Assembly (NCBI GenBank): GCA_000173575.1
Contig: ABYL01000072.1
Location: forward strand, 1 to 34,718
Origin: Burkholderia sp. H160
Lineage (GTDB): Bacteria > Pseudomonadota > Gammaproteobacteria > Burkholderiales > Burkholderiaceae
Reading direction: 5' to 3'
Length of the DNA stretch: 34,718 nucleotides
Shown: one piece after another, positions 6,783 through 14,854 of the stretch
Position numbering within the stretch: position 1 is the first letter of the stretch
Layout of the letters: every line of letters starts with the position of its first letter
Program-made: the position numbers and the translations under genes
The notes under the pieces: model-generated
The model's database searches: none
Seen by the model: only the letters and a program-made list of their open reading frames with translations
Told to the model about the DNA's origin: nothing

Positions 6783-7937
6783 TTACTTCTCCACGACCCC
6801 CAATAACGCCTGTTTGCCACCGACGTATTTGTACAGCGAAATCACACCGTGCCGCAGATCGCCTTTCGAATCGAACTGCGTTTCCCCGAGCACGCCGTGG
6901 TAATCGGTCGCCGGCATCGCGGCGAGAATCTTCGCGGAGTCGGTTGACTGCGCGCGCTTCATCGCCGCAACGATTACTCCTACCGCGTCGTACGCAAACG
7001 GCGAATTCAAGACCGGCGCATAGCCGAAGCGTTTCTTGTAGCGTTCGACGAACGCCGGACCTTCTGCCATGGTGAGCAGCGGCGCGCCGGCAATCGAACA
7101 GATCACGTTATCGGCGGCGTCGCCCGCGAGTTTCGCGAGGTCGTCGGCACACAAACCGTCGCCGGCAAGCACTTTCGTCGCGATGCCGAGTTGCTTCGCC
7201 TGCTTCGCAAACGGGCCACCCGTGCCGTCGAGGCCACCATACATGATCGCGTCCGGCTTTTCGCCCTTGATCTTCGTGAGAATCGCGCGGAAATCGACGG
7301 CCTTGTCGGTGCTCGCGTCGTGCGACAAGACCGCTATGCCATTCGCCTTTGCCTGCTTCTCGAACTCGACCGCGAGACCCTGGCCGTAGGCGGTCGAATC
7401 GTCGACGATTGCGACTGTTTTCACTTTCAGCGTTTTCGCCGCGTAATCTGCGAGCGTTGGCCCCTGCTGCGCATCGGTGGCGACCACGCGATAGGCGGTT
7501 TTGAATCCTTGCATCGTGTACGCCGGGTTGGTCGCGGACGGCGACACCTGCACGACACCGGCATCGTTGTAGATTTTCGACGCGGGGATGGTCGAGCCGG
7601 ATTGCATGTGACCGACCACCGCGACCACCTTGTCGTCCACCAGTTTCTGCGCGACCTGGGTCGCCTGACGCGGATCGCCCGCATCGTCCTGCGCGTCGAA
7701 CACCAATGTCACCTTCTGTCCGTCGATCACGAGCCCCTTCTGGTTGATTTCCTCGATCGCAAGGCGCGCGCCGTTTTCCGTGTCTTTCCCCAGATACGAA
7801 GCCGGCCCGGTTACGGGAGCGGCTTCGCCGATTTTCACCATCTCGTCGGCACGGACGACGCTGACTGAAGCCGCCGCCAATGTTCCCAGAATGCCGACAG
7901 TCGCCATGCCGCGACCCAAGGCTGTGCTTGTGCTCAT
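6783..7937 (-). CDS. Branched-chain-type amino acid ABC transporter, periplasmic binding protein
   Basis: The 384-residue protein has a signal peptide (residues 1-30, ending SVVRA) and the periplasmic binding protein type 1 fold of LivJ/LivK: VKIGEAAPVTGPASYLGKD, NGARLAIEEIN, VTLVFDAQDDAGDPRQATQV, VVAVVGHMQSGSTIPAS, VQVSPSATNP, AIVDDSTAYGQGLA, YDAVGVIVAAM. It delivers an amino acid or related solute to an ABC permease that is not encoded in this window. It is divergent from a GlxA-type regulator and next to D-amino-acid dehydrogenase and asparaginase genes, so its ligand may be a D-amino acid or an amide amino acid rather than Leu/Ile/Val. GGGTGAAG lies just before ATG 7937. The conserved 33-bp element sits 147 bp upstream. 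Confidence 0.93.
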   Translation of the reverse strand: MSTSTALGRGMATVGILGTLAAASVSVVRADEMVKIGEAAPVTGPASYLGKDTENGARLAIEEINQKGLVIDGQKVTLVFDAQDDAGDPRQATQVAQKLVDDKVVAVVGHMQSGSTIPASKIYNDAGVVQVSPSATNPAYTMQGFKTAYRVVATDAQQGPTLADYAAKTLKVKTVAIVDDSTAYGQGLAVEFEKQAKANGIAVLSHDASTDKAVDFRAILTKIKGEKPDAIMYGGLDGTGGPFAKQAKQLGIATKVLAGDGLCADDLAKLAGDAADNVICSIAGAPLLTMAEGPAFVERYKKRFGYAPVLNSPFAYDAVGVIVAAMKRAQSTDSAKILAAMPATDYHGVLGETQFDSKGDLRHGVISLYKYVGGKQALLGVVEK

Positions 7938-8083
7938 GCTTCACCCAAATAGTAGTGGTAGTTGGGGCACGCAACTGCATGCGGCCGGTCTTCCTGCCTT
8001 CGCCGGATCGCTCGCTTCTCGCAGCGCAGCGTCGTTCGTCAGCGGTTCCAAATTTATGCAGCCAGAAAGCGGCGGCATTGAAC

Positions 8084-8116
8084 CGATCTGCCGAAAAACA
8101 GAAGAATTGCGTCAGG
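8084..8116 (+). promoter_or_regulatory. 33-bp conserved element, copy 1
   Basis: The element starts CGATCTGCCGAAAA and continues AGAAGAATTGCGTCAGG. It matches 26 of 33 positions with the reverse complement of 9327-9359. It lies between the divergent binding-protein gene (147 bp upstream of its start) and the regulator gene. On the minus strand it contains TGACGC followed 8 nt later by a T-rich half and CGGCAGA. GlxA/AraC-type regulators such as Pseudomonas ArgR use TGTCGC-type half-sites, so this is a candidate site for the neighbouring regulator; that step is inference. Confidence 0.6.
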
Positions 8117-8148
8117 CACCGATTGCGCGAATTCGCGGCGCCTCGCCT

Positions 8149-8154
8149 TATAAT
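8149..8154 (+). promoter_or_regulatory. -10 hexamer candidate (TATAAT) for the GlxA-type regulator
   Basis: A perfect TATAAT lies 28 bp before ATG 8182 and 55 bp before ATG 8209. No good -35 hexamer is present at 17 bp, which would suit an activator-dependent or autoregulated promoter. The conserved element ends 32 bp upstream. Confidence 0.4.
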
Positions 8155-8181
8155 CAGCGCGAACCGCCCTCGAGCTCACGC

Positions 8182-9273
8182 ATGCCGACTGCCCGTTCTT
8201 CCCCTCCTATGTCCTCTTCTCTCGCGCCGGCGGCGCATGAACTGGTTGAGCATCTGGATGCGCTACCGAGGGCGTTGCAGACTCGCCCGAGCCGCTCCGA
8301 GGCCGAGTTGAGCGTCGCCATTCTGTTATGGCCGCGTTTTCCGATGCTCTCGCTCGCTGGGTTGTGCGACGCACTGCGCCACGCGGCGGATCGCGGTGAC
8401 AAGAGCCGGCAATTGCGCTGTCTGTGGACAATCGTCGGCGTTCAGTCCGAAGCGGTTGAAGCGAGTTGCGGCATTCCCGTGCAGGTGCAATCGGCGTTTC
8501 CGGATGTCGCGCAATTCGACTACGTGGTTGTGATCGGCGGACTGCTGCCACATCTGGATCAGGTCGACCGCCGCTATTGGGAATATCTGCAACTGGCTGC
8601 TCACGCGGGCATTCCACTGGTCGGCATGTGCACTGGCAGTTTCGTGCTGGCGCGGGCCGGTCTGCTGGAAGATCGCGTCGCGTGCGTACACAGCTTCCAT
8701 CTTGAGGACTACCGGCGCATGTTTCCGGCACTGCGCGTCATTACGCACGCCGACTATCTGATCGACGGCAATCGCATCACCTGTGCGGGCGGGATTTCGG
8801 TGGTTGAACTCGCCGCGCGTCTGATTAGCTTGCACTGCGGACCGGACCGCGCGTCGAAGGTTATTCATCAGATGACCGTTAGCCGTCAGCGCGGCTCATC
8901 GTTCATCGAGCGTCGTACCGCGCTCGGTTATCTGTCGGTCGAGGACGCGACCGTGCGTCACGCGGTATTGCTAATGGAAGAGAATCTGGAAGCGCCGCTG
9001 AACATCGCCGTCATCGCGAGGATGATCGGCACGAGCGTGCGTAACCTCGAACGCGCGTTCATGAGTGAGATGAACGCATCGCCGAATGAATTCTATCGTC
9101 GGATGCGGCTGCGCTACGCGCGCTGGATGCTCGTCAACACGGCGCGCAAGATCACCGACATTGCATTCGAATGCGGCTTCGCCGATTCGGCGCACTTTAT
9201 CCGTGTGTTTCGCGAAGCGTATGGCGTGACACCTGGCAAGCTGCGCGCTTCGCGCAGCGGCGTCGCTGCCTGA
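8182..9273 (+). CDS. GlxA-family AraC-type transcriptional regulator
   Basis: The 363-residue protein has an N-terminal DJ-1/PfpI (class I amidotransferase-like) domain, about residues 40-210: LLWPRFPMLSLAGLCDAL, FDYVVVIGGLLP, GMCTGSFVLARAGLL, CAGGISVVELAARLI. A C-terminal AraC helix-turn-helix pair follows, about 250-355: NIAVIARMIGTSVRNLERAF and ITDIAFECGFADSAHFIRVF with YGVTPGKLR. This architecture (GlxA, ArgR, GbdR, CdhR types) controls amino-acid and quaternary-amine catabolism. It lies between the divergent binding protein and dadA and probably activates both. ATG 8182 gives a short leader after TATAAT; ATG 8209 (354 aa) is an alternative. The open frame extends upstream to 7744, but that part is the shadow of the binding protein. 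Confidence 0.92.
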   Translation: MPTARSSPPMSSSLAPAAHELVEHLDALPRALQTRPSRSEAELSVAILLWPRFPMLSLAGLCDALRHAADRGDKSRQLRCLWTIVGVQSEAVEASCGIPVQVQSAFPDVAQFDYVVVIGGLLPHLDQVDRRYWEYLQLAAHAGIPLVGMCTGSFVLARAGLLEDRVACVHSFHLEDYRRMFPALRVITHADYLIDGNRITCAGGISVVELAARLISLHCGPDRASKVIHQMTVSRQRGSSFIERRTALGYLSVEDATVRHAVLLMEENLEAPLNIAVIARMIGTSVRNLERAFMSEMNASPNEFYRRMRLRYARWMLVNTARKITDIAFECGFADSAHFIRVFREAYGVTPGKLRASRSGVAA

Positions 9274-9326
9274 CCTTTCCGGGGCCGACGGAGTACCCAC
9301 GAGCGTTTCATCTCACCGCGCAGGGA

Positions 9327-9359
9327 TCTGTCGCGTTTCTTCTACTTTTCGGCAAATCG
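9327..9359 (-). promoter_or_regulatory. 33-bp conserved element, copy 2 (inverted)
   Basis: On the minus strand the element reads CGATTTGCCGAAAA then AGAAGAAACGCGACAGA, matching 26 of 33 bases of the copy at 8084-8116. It ends 107 bp upstream of the dadA start. Relative to dadA it has the same orientation that copy 1 has relative to the binding-protein gene. On the plus strand it contains TCTGTCGCGTTTC. Confidence 0.6.
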
Positions 9360-9465
9360 ATGCAATTCCTCTGCACCGGCCCCGTCGTAAAGTCGGGTCA
9401 TCGGGCAAGCCATGCATCGTGCAGCCCCTAACGCAAGGATCACGCAAGAGAGCGAGTGCAGCGGT

Positions 9466-10713
9466 ATGCGGATATTGATCGTCGGCGCGGGCGTCATCGG
9501 CCTGTCGAGCGCGTATTACCTGAGCCGCGCGGGCTACGACGTGACGGTCGTGGACCGGCATGCGGAGGTGGCCAACGAAACCAGTTTCGGCAACGGTGGG
9601 CAGTTGTCGTATGGCTACGTCGCGCCACTCGCCGGCCCCGGCGTCGTTTCGAAACTGCCACGCTGGTTGACGCAGCGCGATTCGCCGGTGCGCTTCCGGC
9701 CGAAGCTGAGCGTCGAGCAGTGGCGCTGGTGCTTCGAATTCCTGTCTGCATGCACGCGCGCACGCAGCGAGCTGACCACGAGACAACTGCTGTCACTATC
9801 GTTCCTGAGCCGCACGCTGATGCACGAACTGATCGTCGCCGAGCCCTCGCTTGATTTCGATTTCGTGCGTTCCGGCAAGCTCGTGATGCATCGTGATGCA
9901 AACGCCATGCAAAGCGCGGTGAATCTGCTGGCGTTCCAGCGCACGCTCGGTTGCGAACAGCAAGCGCTGAGCGCCGATGCATGCATCGAAATCGAGCCGG
10001 CACTTGCGCAGGCCAGATCGCTTCTGGCTGGCGGCATTCATACGCCGAGCGAAGACACGGCCGATTGCCGGCGCTTCTGCAAGGGTCTCGAGGTCGTGCT
10101 GCGCGAGCGCGGCGTTCGCTTCCTGATGAATACATCAATCGACGCTCTGAAGGCCGATGCAAAAGGCGTCGAAGCTATATGCGACGGAGCACCACTCACG
10201 GCAGATCAGATTGTCGTCGCCTCGGGTGCGGGCGCGGCGCGGTTGCTCAAGCCGCTCGGCATCCGCGTAGCGGTCTATCCAATCAGGGGTTACAGCCTGA
10301 CGTTCGATCTTCAGGCGCAGACCGCGGCGCCGCATGTAAGCGTCACTGACTTCGCCCGTAAGGTCGTTTATGCGCGGCTAGGCGAGCGGCTGCGGGTCGG
10401 GGGCATTGCCGATATCGACGGCTATTCGCTCGAAGCGGACCCCGCGCGCCTGGCGACATTGCGCCAGGAGACGGCCACGCTGTTTCCTGAGGTTGCCCGG
10501 ACCGCCGCCACCGGAGAATGGACTGGCTTGCGTCCAGCAACGCCGAACGGTCTGCCGATTGTCGGACCGACGCGCTACCCGAACCTGTGGCTCAACGTAG
10601 GGCATGGCGCGCTCGGTTTTACGCTCGCAACGGGTTCCGCAGCGCTGCTGGCGGATGGGCTCGCGGGCAGGACTGACCGCGAACTGAGCCGCGCATTTGT
10701 CCTTTCGCATTGA
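9466..10713 (+). CDS. dadA: D-amino acid dehydrogenase small subunit-type flavoprotein (DadA family)
   Basis: This 415-residue FAD enzyme has the N-terminal dinucleotide-binding motif MRILIVGAGVIGLSSAYYL with VTVVDR, the DadA signature ETSFGNGGQLSYGYVAPL, a mid-domain GYSLTFDL, and the C-terminal motif GLRPATPNGLPIVGPTRYPN with NVGHGALGFTLATGS. It oxidises D-amino acids to 2-oxo acids plus ammonia, passing electrons to the respiratory chain at the inner membrane face. ATG 9466 is chosen because it places the Rossmann motif at residue 2; an in-frame ATG at 9412 adds 18 atypical residues. An asparaginase gene follows 25 bp downstream and is probably co-transcribed. A second DadA-like gene lies at 16401-17633, so substrate specificity cannot be assumed to be D-Ala. 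Confidence 0.93.
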   Translation: MRILIVGAGVIGLSSAYYLSRAGYDVTVVDRHAEVANETSFGNGGQLSYGYVAPLAGPGVVSKLPRWLTQRDSPVRFRPKLSVEQWRWCFEFLSACTRARSELTTRQLLSLSFLSRTLMHELIVAEPSLDFDFVRSGKLVMHRDANAMQSAVNLLAFQRTLGCEQQALSADACIEIEPALAQARSLLAGGIHTPSEDTADCRRFCKGLEVVLRERGVRFLMNTSIDALKADAKGVEAICDGAPLTADQIVVASGAGAARLLKPLGIRVAVYPIRGYSLTFDLQAQTAAPHVSVTDFARKVVYARLGERLRVGGIADIDGYSLEADPARLATLRQETATLFPEVARTAATGEWTGLRPATPNGLPIVGPTRYPNLWLNVGHGALGFTLATGSAALLADGLAGRTDRELSRAFVLSH

Positions 10714-10738
10714 CGTTGCGACGCCAATTCAAACCCAC

Positions 10739-11731
10739 ATGACAGCAAAATCCAATATCGTGGTGATTGGCACAGGCGGTACGATCGCCGGCCAAGGGAA
10801 AGCCAGCGTCAACACTTCCACGTACATGTGCTCGGTGCTCGGTATCGATGAGATTCTCGGCTCGATTCCGCACGCGTGCGAACTGGCGAATCTGCGCTCG
10901 GAACAACTGCTGCAAACTGGCTCCGAGAATTTCAACAACGCGCATCTGCTTGCAATCGGCAAGCGCGTCGCCGAACTGCTCGCACGGAATGACGTTGACG
11001 CAGTGGTCATCACGCATGGCACCGATACGATCGAGGAGACCGCATACTTTCTGCATCTGACGCTCAAGAGCGCAAAGCCGGTGGTAGTAGTTGGCTCAAT
11101 GCGTCCGCCATCAGCGATGAGTTCTGACGCGGCTCTGAATTTATACGATGCGCTTGCGGTTGCAATGCACCCGTCGTCGCGCGGACTCGGCACGCTGGTC
11201 GTGGCCAACAATGAAATCCATACGGCACGTGATGTCGTCAAGAGCAACAGCTTCAAGCTCGACGCATTCCGCTCGCCATACGGTGCACTAGGGTATGTGA
11301 TCGAAGGAGCGCCGCGCTACTACCGTCGGCCAGCGCGCTTCCATACGCTCGACACGCCGTGGTCGATCAATACGCTTCACTCACTGCCAAAAGTCGATAT
11401 CGTTTATGCGTATGGCGCGCTTGAACCCGGCGCGGTCGCCGCAATCACCGCGAACGCGCGTGGGCTGATCTATGCAGGGACCGGCAACGGCAATGTCGCC
11501 AGTCATCTGATAGAACCGCTTCGGGATGCCGTGAGGCGGGGCGTGCATGTGGTCCGCGCCTCGCGCACCGGCAGCGGCATCGTATTGCACAACGGTGCGC
11601 AACCCGACAACGAATACGGCTGGCTCACGGTCGACGACCAGATTCCGCAGAAGGCCCGCATTCTTCTGATGTTGGCGCTCACGCAAACCGACGAAACGGG
11701 CGCGTTGCAGGCCGTTTTTGAGCGCTATTGA
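10739..11731 (+). CDS. L-asparaginase (type I/II family), cytoplasmic
   Basis: The 330-residue enzyme has both catalytic threonine motifs of bacterial asparaginases, VVIGTGGTIAGQG near residue 10 and VVITHGTDTIEETAYF near residue 90. It also has VVGSMRPPSAMSSDAALNLYDA, the lysine region ARDVVKSNSFKLDAFRSP, and GNGNVASHLIEPL. It hydrolyses Asn to Asp and ammonia. There is no signal peptide, so it acts in the cytoplasm, although the sequence resembles the periplasmic type II class. ATG 10739 is preferred; a TTG at 10697 would overlap dadA and add 14 unsupported residues. No clear Shine-Dalgarno is present, consistent with translational coupling to dadA 25 bp upstream. Confidence 0.93.
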   Translation: MTAKSNIVVIGTGGTIAGQGKASVNTSTYMCSVLGIDEILGSIPHACELANLRSEQLLQTGSENFNNAHLLAIGKRVAELLARNDVDAVVITHGTDTIEETAYFLHLTLKSAKPVVVVGSMRPPSAMSSDAALNLYDALAVAMHPSSRGLGTLVVANNEIHTARDVVKSNSFKLDAFRSPYGALGYVIEGAPRYYRRPARFHTLDTPWSINTLHSLPKVDIVYAYGALEPGAVAAITANARGLIYAGTGNGNVASHLIEPLRDAVRRGVHVVRASRTGSGIVLHNGAQPDNEYGWLTVDDQIPQKARILLMLALTQTDETGALQAVFERY

Positions 11732-11760
11732 GCATGTCAAAACCGTCGCCTTGTGCCGCG

Positions 11761-12303
11761 TCAATTGCCCGGATTCAGCACCGGCTTGTCAGGCTCCGCC
11801 TGCGTCCGGTACGGCAGCCGCGCGGCATGCGGATCACTGACCGTGTTGTCGATCACGCGCTCGACGTCGGCTGTTTTCGCGAGTTCGGCGAGGAAGGTCT
11901 TCTTGTCAAAGCCCGGCGCGACACAGCCTTCGACGTAAATGAAGCGACGTTGCAACGTGAGCCACAGCGTGGACTGCTCGCGCCAATGCGTCGCGACGTT
12001 CAGATTCGCGAGACGCCGCTGCACACTGTCGGCAATTTCCGTGTCGTACAGATACGCGTTCGGCAAACGGCAACGGCCCTCGATCCAGCAGCTATTGCCG
12101 CGCTCGATCCGGTAATGGCTGTCATCCAGCCATTCCTTTTCGGTTTCGAATGGACCGAGCGGAGTAGGGCAATTGGCGATGGCCTTGGAGATCTGCATGA
12201 ACGGATCGTGGCCGCGATTGACGCGCGCGGGTTCGCCATAAACGTGAGCCGTGGCCACGCAAAGCAGCAGGCTGGCCAACCTCATTTCGAACAGGCGTTT
12301 CAT
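11761..12303 (-). CDS. Exported BON-domain protein
   Basis: A 180-residue protein with an N-terminal signal peptide (LASLLLCVATAHVYG) and a BON-like domain, about residues 90-160: DTEIADSVQRRLANLNV, QRRFIYVEGCVAPGFDK, LAKTADVERVIDNT. Cysteines at CPTPLG, CWIEGRC and VEGC may form disulfides in the periplasm. BON domains occur in envelope-stress and lipid- or ligand-binding proteins. The region between the signal and BON contains KEWLDDSHYRIERGNSCW, unassigned. It lies 50 bp downstream of the NarL-type regulator gene and could share its transcript. Its stop faces that of the asparaginase gene 29 bp away. GGAG lies 10 nt upstream of ATG 12303. Confidence 0.78.
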   Translation of the reverse strand: MKRLFEMRLASLLLCVATAHVYGEPARVNRGHDPFMQISKAIANCPTPLGPFETEKEWLDDSHYRIERGNSCWIEGRCRLPNAYLYDTEIADSVQRRLANLNVATHWREQSTLWLTLQRRFIYVEGCVAPGFDKKTFLAELAKTADVERVIDNTVSDPHAARLPYRTQAEPDKPVLNPGN

Positions 12304-12353
12304 GCTGTAGCCGCTCCAGGTCTGGACCGCCCATTATCGCGCGCCCGCGAACC

Positions 12354-13007
12354 TTAACGCCTGGTGCGCCGATACTCGACCGCGAACTTGATCAACTCAG
12401 CCTGCCCTTCAATATCGAGCTTGCGCTTCAGATTCAGCCGATGCGTCTCCACGGTCCGCACCGACAGATCGTTGCGCTGCGCGATCTGCTTGCTCGACAG
12501 TCCTTCGGCGAGCGCATCGAGAATATCGCGCTCGCGCGGCGTCAACCGTTCAACCGGCGATTGCGTCGCCGACGCCTGAATCAGCCGGGCGCTCAACTCG
12601 GGACTAAAAAACGTCTTGCCGTCGAGCACCGCGCCAATCGCCTGAATGATTTCGAGCGCAGGCGAATCCTTCAGCACATAGCCACTCGCGCCTGCGCGCA
12701 CCGCCTGCGTGACGTATTCGAGATTGTCGTGCATCGAGAGCATCAGCACGCGAATCGCCGGAAAACGCTCGTGAAAAAGGCTCGCCAGCGCGATGCCGTT
12801 CATGCCGCTTTTCATGCCGACATCCATCAACGCGAGGTGCGGCGCCTGTCGTTCGGCCAGTGCGAGCGCTTCCTGGGCGTCGCCCGCTTCGCCGACCACT
12901 TCGAAATGGCGCACGGCTTCGAGGCGTGCGCGCAGACCGTCGCGCACGAGCGGATGATCGTCGACGAGCAGCAGACGCGCGATGGAAGGAGGGGACGTGT
13001 CGTTCAT
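12354..13007 (-). CDS. mctR: NarL/LuxR-type response regulator (MctR-like)
   Basis: This 217-residue regulator has a receiver domain with the acidic pair D16-D17 (LLLVDDHPLVRDGL), phosphoacceptor D62 (LALMDVGMKSGMNG) and switch residues MLSMHD and YVLKDS. Its C-terminal LuxR helix-turn-helix is LTPRERDILDALAEGLSSKQ with SVRTVETHRLNLKRKL. The start overlaps the end of the kinase gene by ATGA (13004-13007), so the two are translationally coupled. Next to a DUF3311-SSF symporter pair this is the rhizobial MctSR/MctP arrangement. I infer that it activates that transporter operon, probably through the TACGTA sites at 14441-14471. The symbol is assigned by context. Confidence 0.9.
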   Translation of the reverse strand: MNDTSPPSIARLLLVDDHPLVRDGLRARLEAVRHFEVVGEAGDAQEALALAERQAPHLALMDVGMKSGMNGIALASLFHERFPAIRVLMLSMHDNLEYVTQAVRAGASGYVLKDSPALEIIQAIGAVLDGKTFFSPELSARLIQASATQSPVERLTPRERDILDALAEGLSSKQIAQRNDLSVRTVETHRLNLKRKLDIEGQAELIKFAVEYRRTRR

Positions 13008-14419
13008 GAAGAGATTTCCTGCAGGGGCGGCACCGTTGCGTGCGTCGTGGGCAGCGGCACGCGGGCGGCGACGACGGTGTGACCAGGCTGCGAGCTCAAC
13101 GACAGCGTGCCGCCGAGCGCTTCGAGCCTTTCGCGCATGTTGCGCAACCCGACGCCTTCACGTCCGCCGACGAATGCATCGGTCACGTCGAAGCCGCGTC
13201 CGTTGTCGGAGATCGTCAGCGTGACCGCATCGCGCGAGACTTCGAGCGCAAGCGCCGCGCTCGACGCCTGCGCATGCCGCACGATGTTCGTCAGCGCTTC
13301 CTGGGCGATGCGAAATAGCACGGTGTTGACCGCATCGGGCAACGTGGCCGCATGGGTGTGCGCGATCTGCGTGAAGCCGATCGCGATGCCGGACTCGTCG
13401 CCGAGTTCGCGCGTCAGCTGTTCGAGCGCGGCCGCGACACCGAGATCGTCGAGCATCGACGGACGCAGCGCATGAGAGATGCGCCGGACTTCGCGCAGCG
13501 TCTCGCCGAGCCGCGCGAGTCCGGTGGACAAGGCGGCCTCGGCGGCGGGCTCGCGTGCGTCGCTGCGTTCGAGCCGCGCGAGTGCCGATTCGAACAGCAG
13601 CTTCACGGACACCATCATCTGGCTGATGCCATCGTGCAATTCGCGCGACAGGCGCGCGCGTTCGTTCTCCTGCGATTCGACGACCTGTTGCGCGAGCCGC
13701 TTCAGCTTCGCGTCGGCGCTGCGATATTCGGTCACGTTCAGCACGAGCGCGCACAGCGCGATCACCGCGAGACCGGCCAATGCGATCGCGTCGATCCACT
13801 TCATCGTGCGATCGATATTGGCCGCGGCCTCGGCGTCGATATGCGCGAGCGCCGTGTCGACGTCGTCCAGATAGATGCCGGTGCCGAGCATCCAGCCCCA
13901 GCGTTCGAGCGGCACCACATAGCCGAGTTTCGACTCGACTTTGCCGGTCGATGGCCGATGCCAGAGATAGCGCACGTAGCCGCCGCCGCGCGCGGCCGCG
14001 GCGAGCAGTTGCTGGATCGTCGGCGTACCCTGGCTATCGCGCAACGACCAGAGATTGCGGCCGACCAGGTCCGGCTCGCGTGGATGCATCAGCGCGCGGC
14101 CGTGCGTGTCGTAGACGAAGAAGTAGCCATCCTCGCCGAAATCCATCTTTTCGAGCACCGCAAGCGCGCGCGTGCGCAACAGCGCGTCGTCGCGTGCATT
14201 GTCGCCACCCGCTTCGTAGAGCGGCGCGATCGCGGTCGTCGCGAGTTCGACGTAGTGCTTGAGCTCGATCTCCTTGCTCGCCATGTACGCGGCCTGGGTG
14301 GTCGCGTGCTGCCGCTCGGCGAGCGCCGTGGCTTCGCGGCGCACGCCCGTCTCTATGCTGGTGATCGCCGCCAGAAAGGGCACGATCGCGAGCAGCACAA
14401 TCTTTGCTTTGAGTTTCAT
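13004..14419 (-). CDS. mctS: Cache-domain sensor histidine kinase (MctS-like)
   Basis: The 471-residue membrane kinase has TM1 near residues 5-20, a periplasmic single-Cache domain about 35-190 (EDGYFFVYDTHGRALMHP, WMLGTGIYLDDVD), TM2 near 208-228, then a HisKA_3 dimerisation helix with the H-box ELHDGISQ (His262). The HATPase domain has an N-box (FRIAQEALTNIVRHA), a G-box (ISDNGRGF) and GVGLRNMRERLEALGG. It should autophosphorylate on His262 and phosphorylate the coupled NarL-type partner. Cache domains of this type commonly bind short carboxylates, fitting control of the monocarboxylate symporter next door. The gene is divergent from the DUF3311 gene across 237 bp. Confidence 0.92.
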   Translation of the reverse strand: MKLKAKIVLLAIVPFLAAITSIETGVRREATALAERQHATTQAAYMASKEIELKHYVELATTAIAPLYEAGGDNARDDALLRTRALAVLEKMDFGEDGYFFVYDTHGRALMHPREPDLVGRNLWSLRDSQGTPTIQQLLAAAARGGGYVRYLWHRPSTGKVESKLGYVVPLERWGWMLGTGIYLDDVDTALAHIDAEAAANIDRTMKWIDAIALAGLAVIALCALVLNVTEYRSADAKLKRLAQQVVESQENERARLSRELHDGISQMMVSVKLLFESALARLERSDAREPAAEAALSTGLARLGETLREVRRISHALRPSMLDDLGVAAALEQLTRELGDESGIAIGFTQIAHTHAATLPDAVNTVLFRIAQEALTNIVRHAQASSAALALEVSRDAVTLTISDNGRGFDVTDAFVGGREGVGLRNMRERLEALGGTLSLSSQPGHTVVAARVPLPTTHATVPPLQEISS

Positions 14420-14440
14420 CGTCGAAGACCAGCCAACACG

Positions 14441-14471
14441 CTACGTAGTATTACGTAGACGGCATACGTAG
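14441..14471. promoter_or_regulatory. mctR: Three TACGTA palindromes, candidate MctR operator
   Basis: TACGTA occurs at 14442-14447, 14452-14457 and 14465-14470, each followed by G. The first is part of the 8-bp palindrome CTACGTAG. Centre spacings are 10 and 13 bp, about one helical turn. The array lies 22 bp upstream of mctS and 186 bp upstream of the DUF3311 start. NarL-type regulators bind short paired heptamers, so the sites suit the adjacent regulator; binding is inferred. Confidence 0.55.
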
Positions 14472-14656
14472 TTGCGCGCTTGTAAGGAAGCGCGTGAAGG
14501 CGAATACTACATCCCCGTCGCACACTGCGCTGCGCGACGCCTGGCAGGCGAGTGTGCGGCGTTCCCCGTTTTCCCGCCTGACCTCAGGCAACCGGGCATG
14601 CGCGCGTCGGGCCACGAGCCATCGCGTGTGCTGTCGATAATACTCAGGAGACGTTC

Positions 14657-14854
14657 GTGGAGACCACCCCTTCGGCCGGCCGTTCATGGCTCTGGCTCAT
14701 TCTGCTCATCCCTTATATCGCGCTGCTGTGGCTGCCGTTCTATAACGACATGCATCCGCCGCTCGCGGGCTTTCCGTTCTTCTACTGGTATCAGTTTCTG
14801 TGGGTGCCGTTGACCTCGCTGCTGATTTACATCGTGTATCGAGGTCTCAAATGA
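14657..14854 (+). CDS. DUF3311 small membrane protein, partner of the symporter
   Basis: A 65-residue protein with two predicted transmembrane helices (LWLILLIPYIALLWLPF and FFYWYQFLWVPLTSLLIYIV) joined by a short loop NDMHPPLAGFP. This is the DUF3311 family, which almost always precedes a sodium:solute symporter gene and is thought to be a small accessory subunit. The start is GTG at 14657, with AGGAG 6 nt upstream. Its stop overlaps the symporter start as ATGA at 14851-14854, so the two are translationally coupled. Confidence 0.92.
   Translation: METTPSAGRSWLWLILLIPYIALLWLPFYNDMHPPLAGFPFFYWYQFLWVPLTSLLIYIVYRGLK

Noticed and set aside
8182-9273. Naming the GlxA-type regulator CdhR because a carnitine-type thioesterase occurs at 30082
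   Set aside because: The two loci are over 20 kb apart, and the regulator's neighbours are amino-acid genes with a shared element.
13352-14458. 368-codon plus-strand frame opposite the sensor kinase
   Set aside because: Shadow of a high-GC gene: Arg/Ala-rich with no recognisable motif, while the minus strand encodes a complete kinase.
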